A program made the translations under genes and the position numbers. This document shows, one piece after another, positions 20,182 through 29,325 of a stretch of 51,410 nucleotides of DNA (within the stretch, counting starts at the first letter, position 1; every line of letters starts with the position of its first letter). This DNA comes from Candidatus Brockarchaeota archaeon (lineage in GTDB: Archaea; Thermoproteota; EX4484-205; JAAOZP01), in the NCBI GenBank assembly GCA_017601395.1, contig JAFNIQ010000007.1, positions 1 to 51,410 on the forward strand, in the 5' to 3' direction. The notes beneath the pieces were generated by a model, which had not been told where the DNA came from, made no database searches, and saw nothing but the letters and a program-made list of their open reading frames with translations.

Positions 20182-20850
20182 CTAAGAAAGAAGTGTTGCT
20201 AGCCTAACATAAACTTTATCCTTATAGGTGCTGATGCTCTCAATCTCCAGCCTTTCGATATCTATAAATAATTTATAACCGACTATGTGTTTTGCAAGCC
20301 CCTCATAGATTAAATTTTTGCTTAAAGAGTGAATAAAATTCTTGACGCGTTGAAAATCAAAATCAACAACATCCGTTATTATCTTATTAGCATAGTCGGA
20401 ATCAAGCTCACATTTCAAGGACATTTCTGGAACTACTATAATTTCCCTTCCTCCTGCCTTAGTTTTTACCCTTGAATCCATACCAAATTTCTCAGTAAGA
20501 ATTTGCCTATTTATTTTATATTCTTCTTCTACGTGCTCCAAATCATCTCGATATGATTCTTTCTCTGAATTCATATGGTCAGAGAGAAGGATTGTAACAA
20601 AGTCCACCTTAACATCACCCTCTAGATTCAAAGCTGCGTTTAACAGGCGTTCAGCTAAATCTCCTACCCTCTTAGGATTACTCGAATAAGCTGTTAAATA
20701 AAAGATAGTCCCCTCATCTCTTTCCCGGCCTGTAATCCCTATGACACATTCTTTTATTGTTTCTCTCCATCTTTTAGAAACATATTTCTCGCTATTTACT
20801 CTAACCGCCTCTAAGTCGTCCCCCCACATCCAGACTGTAGCGTGGCTCAT
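20182..20850 (-). CDS. Cassette ORF3, protein of no recognised family (ORF 20182-20874; ATG at 20850 or TTG at 20874)
   Basis: Directly downstream of the LAGLIDADG gene; C-terminal region conserved in the decayed copy (39428-39604). Confidence 0.65.
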   Translation of the reverse strand: MSHATVWMWGDDLEAVRVNSEKYVSKRWRETIKECVIGITGRERDEGTIFYLTAYSSNPKRVGDLAERLLNAALNLEGDVKVDFVTILLSDHMNSEKESYRDDLEHVEEEYKINRQILTEKFGMDSRVKTKAGGREIIVVPEMSLKCELDSDYANKIITDVVDFDFQRVKNFIHSLSKNLIYEGLAKHIVGYKLFIDIERLEIESISTYKDKVYVRLATLLS

Positions 20851-20874
20851 CTTATCCTCTGATGATCGTTTCAA

Positions 20875-21813
20875 CTAGCCCTCTCTTCCCTCCTCCTTTT
20901 CTTCTTCACTTTTGTATTTTAACCTTATACTTTCCAGTCTTTTTGCACGACCCGGGTGATAAGTACCTATTTCCTCTGCAAACCGAACGTATTCGTCTTC
21001 AGGAATAGAGAAAACATAGTAATTGTGTAGCGGAGGTTCTTTTTTAGAGACGTGAATCGGGTTAGGATGAAACCCTAGGAGTTTGAATGCTTCCCACAGT
21101 TCTTTTATCCCCTCTTCACAAGTTGACGATATTTTAATGGAGAAGCCTTCTTCACTTTTGCTTATATTCCCGTCTCCAGAAAAGAAACCTCTTAAATATG
21201 CTCTCAATCCATCTTTATCAAGATGTTTAAACGGAACGTGGAATTTAAAAGCCTTCGGCTTAATACCTAGGTCCAGAAGATCAAAATACACTCCTCTATC
21301 ATATGTTCTTGCTTCAAAATACTCCCTTCCATCCCTCTTCCTCTTATGGTAAACATGAGGTTCTATACCATAAACTTCCTTAAACAGATCATTATAGCGT
21401 TCAATGAGCTCCCTATGTTTCGAGGTGAAATGAACCTCAAAGTCAGGGTGCTCTCTAGTAGAATAAAGACCGCCGTCTGAAGCTATGAGACCACAGATTT
21501 CAGCTTTCCTAGAAGTCGTTATTTCTCTAAGCCCTTCTTCTGATACTTCTAACAGCGTCCCACGGCACAGTGGAAAAAGGAATCTATCCTCCTCAATTAT
21601 TGCTTTTGAGAATTTGCCGATGAGTTCACCTTTTTTAAGCAGCTCATATTCCTCCCTTTCCGTCTTTCGTATTTCATACTCTCCGAAAACTCTAATAGTT
21701 TTAGCTTCGTATTTTTCACACTTCTCACCATGAATTGTGGGTTCTTTCTCATATACCGATTCTCCTTGGCCAAATCTTCTTTCATATTGCCTTATGGCTG
21801 AGCCTCCGCCCAT
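20875..21813 (-). CDS. LAGLIDADG-type homing endonuclease-like protein
   Basis: Two LAGLIDADG-like motifs, ICGLIASDGGLY and LRAYLRGFFSGDGNI, about 100 aa apart with the expected intervening domain. Confidence 0.88.
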   Translation of the reverse strand: MGGGSAIRQYERRFGQGESVYEKEPTIHGEKCEKYEAKTIRVFGEYEIRKTEREEYELLKKGELIGKFSKAIIEEDRFLFPLCRGTLLEVSEEGLREITTSRKAEICGLIASDGGLYSTREHPDFEVHFTSKHRELIERYNDLFKEVYGIEPHVYHKRKRDGREYFEARTYDRGVYFDLLDLGIKPKAFKFHVPFKHLDKDGLRAYLRGFFSGDGNISKSEEGFSIKISSTCEEGIKELWEAFKLLGFHPNPIHVSKKEPPLHNYYVFSIPEDEYVRFAEEIGTYHPGRAKRLESIRLKYKSEEEKEEGREG

Positions 21814-21819
21814 TGATTC

Positions 21820-22884
21820 TCACTTGCTTAAGTCTAACAAGTTATGGACAATCAGAATCTTCATGCATGCTTCCTTCCCGTCTATCCATAAATCAAGCAA
21901 CTCCTGTGGCATTAACCCATTACAAGCCTTGCAATTACATTCATCAAACCTTATTTCAGGATCATTAAGCGGATATGGAAATCCGTTCTTAAAATAATTT
22001 CCATGCTTAGCTTCTATGAACCAAGAGAGATTACTGTAGCTTATTCCTTTATACTTCTGCTTTCGACCAACACCATAAACGAGTAGTTCAAAATAAATAC
22101 TACTATTCTTCAAGATCTTGAGAGCGTATGGAAGAAAATATCCTAAACCTCCTTCTTCAAAAAGTTCTCTTGCCGGCATTGCGAATGAAACATATCCCAT
22201 TTCAACCTGTTTCTTAATGGCCCAATCCATTTGTAGAAGGTTAGCACCCTTGACCAAGCCTATTACAGGGATGTTTAGCTTAAGAAAATCTTTTGCAAAA
22301 GATACAAGACGTATAGTTTGAGACCAAGATAAGAAAAGGGGGTCATCGGTATATGTGTAGTTATCTGGAATCATAGTAGCATCAGGCCTCAAATCCCTAA
22401 TCAGCCTGAAGTAATCCTCTAGCCTAAGCTTATCGATAAACTCATCCGGCATCACCGTAGATAAAACAATCTTCCCATTAAAACCTAGGAAATCATGAAG
22501 TCCCTTACTTGATGCTTTAGACAACATATTCTCATTTATGAGTAATTGCCAAAGGGGAACAAAGATCATAGGTGTTTGAAGACCTTCCCTCCAAAACCAG
22601 GACCTTCGATCTAAAATATCGATTTCAGGAACAAATTTAGGAAAACCTATCCTGGTTACTTGGTTCCTACTTGCTAAAGGAATGGATATAGGAGGTGGTC
22701 GGCCTTCACCTCCACTAGGACAATAGGGTCTTAACCGGCAGAAAGATTTAGGGTAAGTTAACCCCAAATGATGACTTCCACGAAGGCAACGAGCCACAAG
22801 GCATACGCCAATGATCGTGCAACGAGGACAGGGATTCTTAAAGTAGGGGCAGGACTTACATTCAACTCCACATCCACTTTTCAA
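21820..22884 (-). CDS. tRNA/DNA-guanine transglycosylase-like protein with Cys-rich N-terminus (DpdA-like or TGT-paralogue candidate; TTG start)
   Basis: C-terminal CNCKAC-x25-HN matches the TGT zinc signature C-x-C-x2-C-x25-H; GLHDFLGFNGKIV resembles archaeal TGT GLHEFLGFDGPI; N-terminal C-x3-C-x2-C-x6-C-x2-C-x5-C-x4-C. Confidence 0.75.
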   Translation of the reverse strand: MKSGCGVECKSCPYFKNPCPRCTIIGVCLVARCLRGSHHLGLTYPKSFCRLRPYCPSGGEGRPPPISIPLASRNQVTRIGFPKFVPEIDILDRRSWFWREGLQTPMIFVPLWQLLINENMLSKASSKGLHDFLGFNGKIVLSTVMPDEFIDKLRLEDYFRLIRDLRPDATMIPDNYTYTDDPLFLSWSQTIRLVSFAKDFLKLNIPVIGLVKGANLLQMDWAIKKQVEMGYVSFAMPARELFEEGGLGYFLPYALKILKNSSIYFELLVYGVGRKQKYKGISYSNLSWFIEAKHGNYFKNGFPYPLNDPEIRFDECNCKACNGLMPQELLDLWIDGKEACMKILIVHNLLDLSK

Positions 22885-22896
22885 GCTCCACTCTAA

Positions 22897-22910
22897 TCAC
22901 ATATAAAATG
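22897..22910 (-). promoter_or_regulatory. Putative TATA box for the cassette operon
   Basis: Minus-strand CATTTTATATG about 21 nt upstream of the TTG start at 22884, compatible with a nearly leaderless transcript. Confidence 0.45.
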
Positions 22911-22956
22911 TTTAATAACACTTTCTGACAGCTCGTAACAACGTTTTACGGGGTAG

Positions 22957-23049
22957 CGGGCCCGCCGCGATTCGAACGCGGGATCTTCGGCTCCGGAGGC
23001 CTGCGTGGAATGATCCTCGACGCCTTTATCCTGGCTTGGCCACGGGCCC
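22957..23049 (-). tRNA. tRNA-Arg(CCG) with an apparent 17-nt non-canonical intron in the 5' anticodon stem (23001-23017)
   Basis: Acceptor GGGCCCG/CGGGCCC, T-arm CCGCG-TTCGAAT-CGCGG; removing AGGATCATTCCACGCAG gives stem-loop TCGGC-CTCCGGA-GCCGA and a 76-nt mature tRNA; CCA not encoded. Confidence 0.88.
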
Positions 23050-23100
23050 TGTTAAACTTTATTTACATGGGCTTTTAAACCTAATTCGCCTCAACCAAGC

Positions 23101-24729
23101 ATGGGGAGCAGTAATAAGGGCAGGTTCGTGTTCTGGGCTGATGCGGTGGCCGATTCAGCGATTGCGCATGCTAGGAGAAACAGTATGCCTCTTGTAACCG
23201 TTAAGAGCGGCGGCTCCCCCTCCGGGGGGAAGCACATAGGCAACATGAACGACCAGATACGTGCCTTCTTCATACATGATGCTTTAACCAGGAAGGGTGT
23301 TCGCGCAAGGCTGATCTACACTAACGACGATATGGATCCTCTTAGAACTATTCCGCCTTCCGCGCCCGACGGGGACGGGGAGTGGCATGTTTTCACGGAG
23401 CAGGAGTTAGCGACGCTTGAAAAACACTTAGGCTGGCCGTACAGCCGTATACCGGATGTCTTCGGATGCCACAGGTCTTGGGGGGAGCATTTCAACTCCG
23501 TGATTCAAGACGGGTTGGGCAGAATAGGAATAGTCATGGAGAACTATGATAACAGCGAGTCTTACGCTAGCGGAAGGTTTCTCGAAGCCACTAGGCTGAC
23601 CCTCTCTAAGACGATGCTCGTAAGGGAGGTTTTAAGCAGGTTTCAGAGAAACGTTGAGAAGAACTGGATACCTTTCCACCCTGTCTGCGGCAACTGTGGG
23701 AAAATAACGACGACGGCTCTAAGCTTCGACCTTGGCAGCGAGACTGTTGAGTACGAGTGTAAAGGGAGGGTTCTAGCCGGGAAATACGTGATAAAGGGCT
23801 GTGGACACAGGGGTTTTTCAACGCTTAAAGAGGGTAAGCTTCCCTGGCGTCTAGAATGGGTTGCACAGTGGATGGTTTTCCAGGTTAACGCGGAGCCCTT
23901 CGGAAAGGATCATTACGAGGGCTCCTGGAAGTCTGGTCAAGCATTGGCTAGGGAAGTCTACGGGATAGAGCCGCCGGCAAGCCTCGTCTACGAGTTCTTC
24001 CTTGTTAACGGCGAGAAAATGTCGAGCAGAAAGGGTAACGCGTACATACTTCACGACCTGCTGAAGGTTCTTGAGCCCGAGGTGATAAAGTACCTCTACA
24101 CTAAGAGGCCGATGATGCAGAGGAATATCGACTTGAAGAATCTACACCTCCTAGTTGAGGAGTTCGACAGGTTTGAGGAGAGCTTTTTCAAAGGGGACTC
24201 AGAGGAGGCTGCGAGAATATATCCTGCGATAGTCGGGAAAGTCCCTGCGAAAAAGCCGTTGAGAGTGAGCTACCTGCTTGCAAGCTACGTCGTCCAGTTC
24301 TACCCGGTTGAGGAGGCTTACAGAAGCCTGGTTAGGGCAGGCGTCGTAAAAGAGGAGGCTTGTGAAGAAGACAGGGAGAGGGTGCTCCGGAGACTTTGGC
24401 TCGCTGGAAACTGGCTTTCGGCTTTCGCGGATGCCAGCAAGTACGTTTTAAAGAGGGAGCCCGTGGAAGTGGATTTAAGCGGCTTCAAACATGCCTTAAA
24501 GGAGCTCGTGGAAGAGTTGTCGTCGCTGAAAGAGTTTAACGGCGAGGAAATACAGAACATTATTTACTCCACTGCCCGTAGGCATGGCATCCCCTCGTCA
24601 AGCTTCTTCGAGAAGCTTTACATGGTTTTCACCGGAAGAGGAAGTGGCCCAAGGCTCGGCTACCTGCTTGCGACACTGGGCAGGGAACATGTAGTAACCC
24701 GGCTTAACACTCTTCTCCAAAAACCTTAG
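23101..24729 (+). CDS. lysS: Lysyl-tRNA synthetase, class I
   Basis: Class I signatures SGGSPSGGKHIGN and KMSSRKGN; VFWADAVAD N-terminus. Confidence 0.95.
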   Translation: MGSSNKGRFVFWADAVADSAIAHARRNSMPLVTVKSGGSPSGGKHIGNMNDQIRAFFIHDALTRKGVRARLIYTNDDMDPLRTIPPSAPDGDGEWHVFTEQELATLEKHLGWPYSRIPDVFGCHRSWGEHFNSVIQDGLGRIGIVMENYDNSESYASGRFLEATRLTLSKTMLVREVLSRFQRNVEKNWIPFHPVCGNCGKITTTALSFDLGSETVEYECKGRVLAGKYVIKGCGHRGFSTLKEGKLPWRLEWVAQWMVFQVNAEPFGKDHYEGSWKSGQALAREVYGIEPPASLVYEFFLVNGEKMSSRKGNAYILHDLLKVLEPEVIKYLYTKRPMMQRNIDLKNLHLLVEEFDRFEESFFKGDSEEAARIYPAIVGKVPAKKPLRVSYLLASYVVQFYPVEEAYRSLVRAGVVKEEACEEDRERVLRRLWLAGNWLSAFADASKYVLKREPVEVDLSGFKHALKELVEELSSLKEFNGEEIQNIIYSTARRHGIPSSSFFEKLYMVFTGRGSGPRLGYLLATLGREHVVTRLNTLLQKP

Positions 24730-24888
24730 TCGATGCAGCTTCCTCATTTTTCTATGTTCCGGTTGATGTTAACCTGCGAACACGTTTTACGGTTGAAAAT
24801 CAGTCGACTTTAGACGGATGTTTTCTGAACATCTAATTGTAAGGTTAAATACCGGTTTCCTGAAGAGGTGCAAACATTGGATTCAAGC

Positions 24889-25938
24889 ATGAGGGTTGGG
24901 ATAGTTGGCTACGGAGCATACGTGCCTAGGCTGAGAATCAGGGTTGAAGAGATAGCGAGAGTCTGGGGGCATGACGCCAACTCCTACAGGGAGGGGCTTG
25001 GAATAGAGGAGAAGTCTGTTCCGTCGCTAGACGAGGATACTGCCACGATAGCCGTTGAGGCTGCGAGAAACGCCATGAGGCGGGCGCTTGAGGTTAAGCC
25101 GAGCGAGGTCGGCGCCCTGTTCGTGGGCTCAGAATCCCACCCGTATGTTGTTAAGCCGACGGCAGCAACCGTCGCAGAAGCCCTGGGCTTAACGCCAAGC
25201 CTAACCGCGGCAGACACAGAGTTCGCCTGCAAGGCTGCGACAACAGCAATCCAAGCATGCTTAGGGATGGTTAAGGCAGGATACATAAGGTACGGTATCT
25301 CGATAGGGGCTGACACAGCTCAGGGAGCACCTAGGGACGCGCTCGAGTATACTGCTGCCGCAGGCGGAGCCGCTTACGTAATAGGCGCGGGAGAAGGTGT
25401 GATCGCCGAGGTTGAGGCAACATATTCCTACACGCAGGATGTCCCTGACTTCTGGAGGAGGGATGGCGCCAGCTACCCTAGGCACGCTGGAAGATTCACA
25501 GGCGAGCCCGCGTACTTCGAGCACGTTATAAACTGCACGAGAGGCCTGCTGGAGAAAACTGGGACAACACCTCGGGATTACGATTACGTAGTGTTCCACC
25601 AGCCTAACTCGAAGTTCCCGTTGAAAGCCGCCAGGGAGCTCGGCTTCGAGGATAAGAAGCTCCATCCTGGTCTCCTGGTCAACCGTCTCGGAAACACTTA
25701 CTCAGGCTCCTCTCTACTCGGCCTGGCGGCAGTACTGGATGTTGCAAGCCCCGGGGAAAGGATTCTGCTAACCTCCTACGGTTCTGGAGCCGGGTCAGAC
25801 TCCTTCAGCATAAGGGTGACGGAAGCCATAGACTATAAGAGGAAGCTGGCCCCGCCTGTGATATACTACCTGGATAAGCGTGAATACATAGATTACTCAA
25901 CCTATGCGAGGTACAGGAGGCTTTTCAAAGAGAGGTGA
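24889..25938 (+). CDS. Archaeal hydroxymethylglutaryl-CoA synthase
   Basis: [65 protein letters not shown]. Confidence 0.92.
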   Translation: MRVGIVGYGAYVPRLRIRVEEIARVWGHDANSYREGLGIEEKSVPSLDEDTATIAVEAARNAMRRALEVKPSEVGALFVGSESHPYVVKPTAATVAEALGLTPSLTAADTEFACKAATTAIQACLGMVKAGYIRYGISIGADTAQGAPRDALEYTAAAGGAAYVIGAGEGVIAEVEATYSYTQDVPDFWRRDGASYPRHAGRFTGEPAYFEHVINCTRGLLEKTGTTPRDYDYVVFHQPNSKFPLKAARELGFEDKKLHPGLLVNRLGNTYSGSSLLGLAAVLDVASPGERILLTSYGSGAGSDSFSIRVTEAIDYKRKLAPPVIYYLDKREYIDYSTYARYRRLFKER

Positions 25939-25945
25939 CCATGGT

Positions 25946-27112
25946 TTGAAGAGAGAGGTTGCAATAGTGGCTGTTGGCGCAACAAGGTTCGGGGAACACT
26001 GGAGCAAGGGTCTTAAGGACTTGGCGTGGGAAGCCGGGGTTCAGGCTGTTGAAGAAGCAGGCATAAGCGGAAAAGATATTCAGTACATTGTCTTCGGAAA
26101 CATGTCTGGAGGAATGTTCGAAGGACAGGAGCATGTTGGAGCCCTTGTGGCGGAGTTCCTAGGGTTGAACCCTGTGCCAGCTACAAGGGTTGAGGCTGCA
26201 TGCGCCTCCGGCGGGGTGGCTTTCTTCCAAGGCTACTTGGCTGTAGCGTCAGGCATGTATGACCTTGTGGCTGTCGGCGGGGTTGAGAAGATGACTGACG
26301 TTGAACCAGGACAGGCTACGGAGATTCTTTCAGCAGCAATGGACTATGAGTGGGAAGCATACTTCGGCGCCACTTTCCCAGGTGTTTACGCACTGATGGC
26401 AACCAGGTATATGCATGATTACGGCCTTAAGCCGGAGACGCTTGCCAAAGTCGCTGTTAAAAACCATTACCATGGAAGCATGAACCCGCTTGCTCACTTC
26501 AGGAACAGGATAACCGTGGAGGACGTGCTCTCCTCCCCCATCGTAGCCCATCCGTTGAGGAGGAACGACTGCTGCCCTGTTTCAGACGGTGCTGCCTGCG
26601 TGCTGCTCGCACCGCTGGATGAGGCGTATAAATACACGGACACGCCGATAATCGTTAAGGGTGTGGCGCAAGCATCAGACACGCTCAGCCTCCTTGAAAG
26701 GAGGGACATATGCACCCTGAACGCGACGGTGCAAGCTGCGGAGAAGGCTTTCGCGATGGCTAAGCTCGCCAGGAGGGATGTTGACTTGGTTGAGGTGCAT
26801 GACTGCTTCACGATAGCGGAGATACTGGCTCTAGAGGACCTTGGCTTCTGCGCCAAGGGGGAGGCGTTCAAGCTTTACGAGGAGGGGGAGACCTATGTTG
26901 GAGGCAGGTTGCCGGTGAACACCGACGGGGGGCTGAAGGCAGGCGGACACGCGGTCGGCGCAACCGGAGTAAAACAGATAGTTGAGGTCGTTAAGCAGCT
27001 GAGGGGAGAGGCGGAGGGCGGTAGGCAGGTCGACGGGGCTGAGATCGGCTTAGCGCACAACGTAGGCGGGTCGGGCGCCACTGCTGTCGTAACCATACTT
27101 TCAAGGAGGTGA
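25946..27112 (+). CDS. Acetyl-CoA C-acetyltransferase (thiolase); TTG start likely
   Basis: [52 protein letters not shown]. Confidence 0.92.
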   Translation: MKREVAIVAVGATRFGEHWSKGLKDLAWEAGVQAVEEAGISGKDIQYIVFGNMSGGMFEGQEHVGALVAEFLGLNPVPATRVEAACASGGVAFFQGYLAVASGMYDLVAVGGVEKMTDVEPGQATEILSAAMDYEWEAYFGATFPGVYALMATRYMHDYGLKPETLAKVAVKNHYHGSMNPLAHFRNRITVEDVLSSPIVAHPLRRNDCCPVSDGAACVLLAPLDEAYKYTDTPIIVKGVAQASDTLSLLERRDICTLNATVQAAEKAFAMAKLARRDVDLVEVHDCFTIAEILALEDLGFCAKGEAFKLYEEGETYVGGRLPVNTDGGLKAGGHAVGATGVKQIVEVVKQLRGEAEGGRQVDGAEIGLAHNVGGSGATAVVTILSRR

Positions 27113-27118
27113 AACGGC

Positions 27119-27586
27119 GTGAGTGTCTCCGGAGTGCCTAGACACTGGAGGAGCCAAAGGGAAAGATACAGGCTTCTCGGCACGTATTGCGAGAACTGTG
27201 GGACAAGCTTCTTCCCACCTAGGAAGATCTGCCCGAAGTGCCGGAGGAAAGGCAGGACTAGGGAGGTCGAGTTCTCAGGCAGAGGCAGGGTTTTCAGCTA
27301 CACGGTTATCCATGTCGGCTCTAAAACATTCGACGAGTATGCTCCATACGTCATAGGGCTGATCGAGCTTCAGGAGGGCCCAAGGGTCCTCTCGCAAATA
27401 GTGGACTGCAAGCCTGAAGACGTGCACATAGGGATGGAGGTTGAAGCCTGCTTCAGAAAGCTTTTCGAACAGGAGGACGGAGGGATAATAAGCTACGGCT
27501 TCAAGTTTAGACCAGTCGACGACAGCTGGGTTGAATACTACGAGAAGCTGCTTGCGGATAAGAAGGCTAGGGCTGCGCAAACCTAG
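27119..27586 (+). CDS. DUF35 Zn-ribbon/OB-fold protein partnering thiolase and HMG-CoA synthase
   Basis: RLLGTYCENCGTSFFPPRKICPKCRRKG; conserved archaeal three-gene order. Confidence 0.92.
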   Translation: MSVSGVPRHWRSQRERYRLLGTYCENCGTSFFPPRKICPKCRRKGRTREVEFSGRGRVFSYTVIHVGSKTFDEYAPYVIGLIELQEGPRVLSQIVDCKPEDVHIGMEVEACFRKLFEQEDGGIISYGFKFRPVDDSWVEYYEKLLADKKARAAQT

Positions 27587-27676
27587 TCTACGGGTTAACC
27601 GTGGTAGGAATCTTCCCCTAGGGTTGCAATCCGCTCGGCTTAATGTTTAAAAAACACTTCTACGCATTCTTCAGCA

Positions 27677-28516
27677 TTGCCGCCTCAGTGTAGAATTGGG
27701 CCAGCCGGGTTCCCGTTAAAAGGGCCACATGGGACAGACGCTATGCCCTACCTGAGGAAGATAGGGCTCAACGCGATGGAATACCAGGCTGTTAGAAGCC
27801 TTAGGATAAGCAGGAAGCCTGCCGTCGAGCTCGCCTCAACCGCGTCAGAGAACGATATTCTCCTGACTCTCCACGGCCCCTATGCGATAAACCTTTCCTC
27901 AGGCAGGAAGCTTGTTAGAAGGCAGAGCATCCGGAGACTAGTCAAGTCCGCTGAAATAGCCTCGTGGATGGGAGCCTTCCATGTGACTTTCCACCCGGGC
28001 TACTACAGCGGGCTTCCTAGGGAGCTTGCGATGCAGGCGCAGAAGGAGGCTTTTAAAAACGTGTTGGAGAAGATGGATGAGAAAAGGATTAGTGCGGAGC
28101 TGGGACCTGAGACAACAGGCAAACCGGACCAGTTTGGAACGCTTGAAGAATTGATCGAGCTTTCAAACACCTTTGAAAACGTTAGGCTTACTCTTGATTT
28201 TGCCCATGTTCACGCTAGGATGGGAGGCTCTATTAAAAGCCGCGGAGACTACGAGAAGATTCTCGACACGGTGGAGAAAACGCTTGGAAGCGAGAGAATG
28301 AGAAACCTGGTGGTTCATTTCTCAGAGGTTGAGACGACTTCAAAGGGTTTCGGGGAGAAGCGGCATCATCCTCTTGGAAGCGGTTACGGGCCTGACTTCA
28401 GAAAGCTTGCAGAAATAATAGTTGAAAAAGGATACTCGTTCATCATAATATGTGAATCCCCCCTGTTGGAGGTTGACGCGTTGAAAATGAAGAGGATGCT
28501 GACCCGGTTTAAATAA
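27677..28516 (+). CDS. Endonuclease IV-like TIM-barrel (AP endonuclease family 2)
   Basis: LLTLHGPYAINLSS, FHPGYYSG, ISAELGPETTGKPDQFGTLEEL, LTLDFAHVHAR, HFSEVETTSKG, HHPLGSGYGPDF. Confidence 0.88.
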   Translation: MPPQCRIGPAGFPLKGPHGTDAMPYLRKIGLNAMEYQAVRSLRISRKPAVELASTASENDILLTLHGPYAINLSSGRKLVRRQSIRRLVKSAEIASWMGAFHVTFHPGYYSGLPRELAMQAQKEAFKNVLEKMDEKRISAELGPETTGKPDQFGTLEELIELSNTFENVRLTLDFAHVHARMGGSIKSRGDYEKILDTVEKTLGSERMRNLVVHFSEVETTSKGFGEKRHHPLGSGYGPDFRKLAEIIVEKGYSFIIICESPLLEVDALKMKRMLTRFK

Positions 28517-28588
28517 TTGCGGCTTGATTTAGGGCTGGTCAGAAGGTTGAAGCAGACGATCTTTCCATCATGACGCTTAGCTGCGGCT

Positions 28589-29173
28589 TCACTGTTTAGA
28601 GAAGAAGGAGATTATTTCCCGGCAGAACTCGGGGAGATCATCTGGAACCCTTCCCGTTATTATGTTCCCATCCCTAACGGCTGGAACGTCTTCGAAAACC
28701 GCGCCCGCGTTAATCAGGTCGTCTCGAACAGCCTTGTATGCTGTGATCCTCTTGCCCCTAACTATGCCCGCCGAAATCAGCACTTGAGGACCGTGGCAGA
28801 TGGCTGCTATCAGCTTTCCAAGCTGATTCGCTCTCTTAACCAGCTCAATGACCTTCTTATTGGTCCGCAAGGCGTCTGGGGAGAATCCGCCGGGGAAAAG
28901 AAGGCAATCCACTTCCTCAGGTTTTATCTCTTCAAGCGTTTTTATAATGTAACGCTTACCGGGAGCCATGACTTCAAGGGGCACCGGCGTTCCGTATCTG
29001 CCGGATACAGGCTTCTCAGCGGAAGGCCTTGGATGCAGTCCGCTCTTAACCGGCACAACTGTGATCTTAGCTCCTTCTTCGCTCAAACGCAGTAAAGGAT
29101 ATAGCAACTCAACATCCTCAAACTCGTTGGCTACAATTATAACTACATTCTTTCCCATAAGACTCATGTACAA
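28589..29173 (-). CDS. DJ-1/PfpI-family protein
   Basis: CLLFPGGFSPDALR and LIAAICHGPQVLISAGIVRGKRITAY. Confidence 0.92.
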   Translation of the reverse strand: MYMSLMGKNVVIIVANEFEDVELLYPLLRLSEEGAKITVVPVKSGLHPRPSAEKPVSGRYGTPVPLEVMAPGKRYIIKTLEEIKPEEVDCLLFPGGFSPDALRTNKKVIELVKRANQLGKLIAAICHGPQVLISAGIVRGKRITAYKAVRDDLINAGAVFEDVPAVRDGNIITGRVPDDLPEFCREIISFFSKQ

Positions 29174-29325
29174 GAAAGAGCGGTCGAAATTTAAAAGCTT
29201 TTCGTCCTTAAAATTACTTGTGCAATATACATACCTATGTTAATACATTTACTGGTTTCAAACATATTCGTTACCCCGAAATTCGCGCTTTAGTAGTAAT
29301 ACTGTCCCACCGCTAGACAACGAAA

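Larger units (their letters stand above)
20131..22956 (-). mobile_element. Three-gene cassette (TGT-like, LAGLIDADG, unknown) bounded by duplicated tRNA-Arg 3' ends
   Basis: AGCGGGCCCGCCGCGATTCGAACGC (25 nt) identical at 20129-20153 and 22955-22979, followed by 13 nt with 3 mismatches; the cassette fills the interval; same gene order as the decayed copy at 37.5-39.6 kb. Confidence 0.75.

Noticed and set aside
20182-20874. ORF3 as a tyrosine recombinase that would explain the tRNA site
   Set aside because: No convincing R...HxxR...Y arrangement in the translation.
22845-22876. CGVECKSC in the TGT-like protein fits the radical-SAM C-x3-C-x2-C spacing
   Set aside because: The rest of the protein carries TGT-like barrel and zinc motifs and no radical-SAM fold hallmarks; the spacing alone is not enough.
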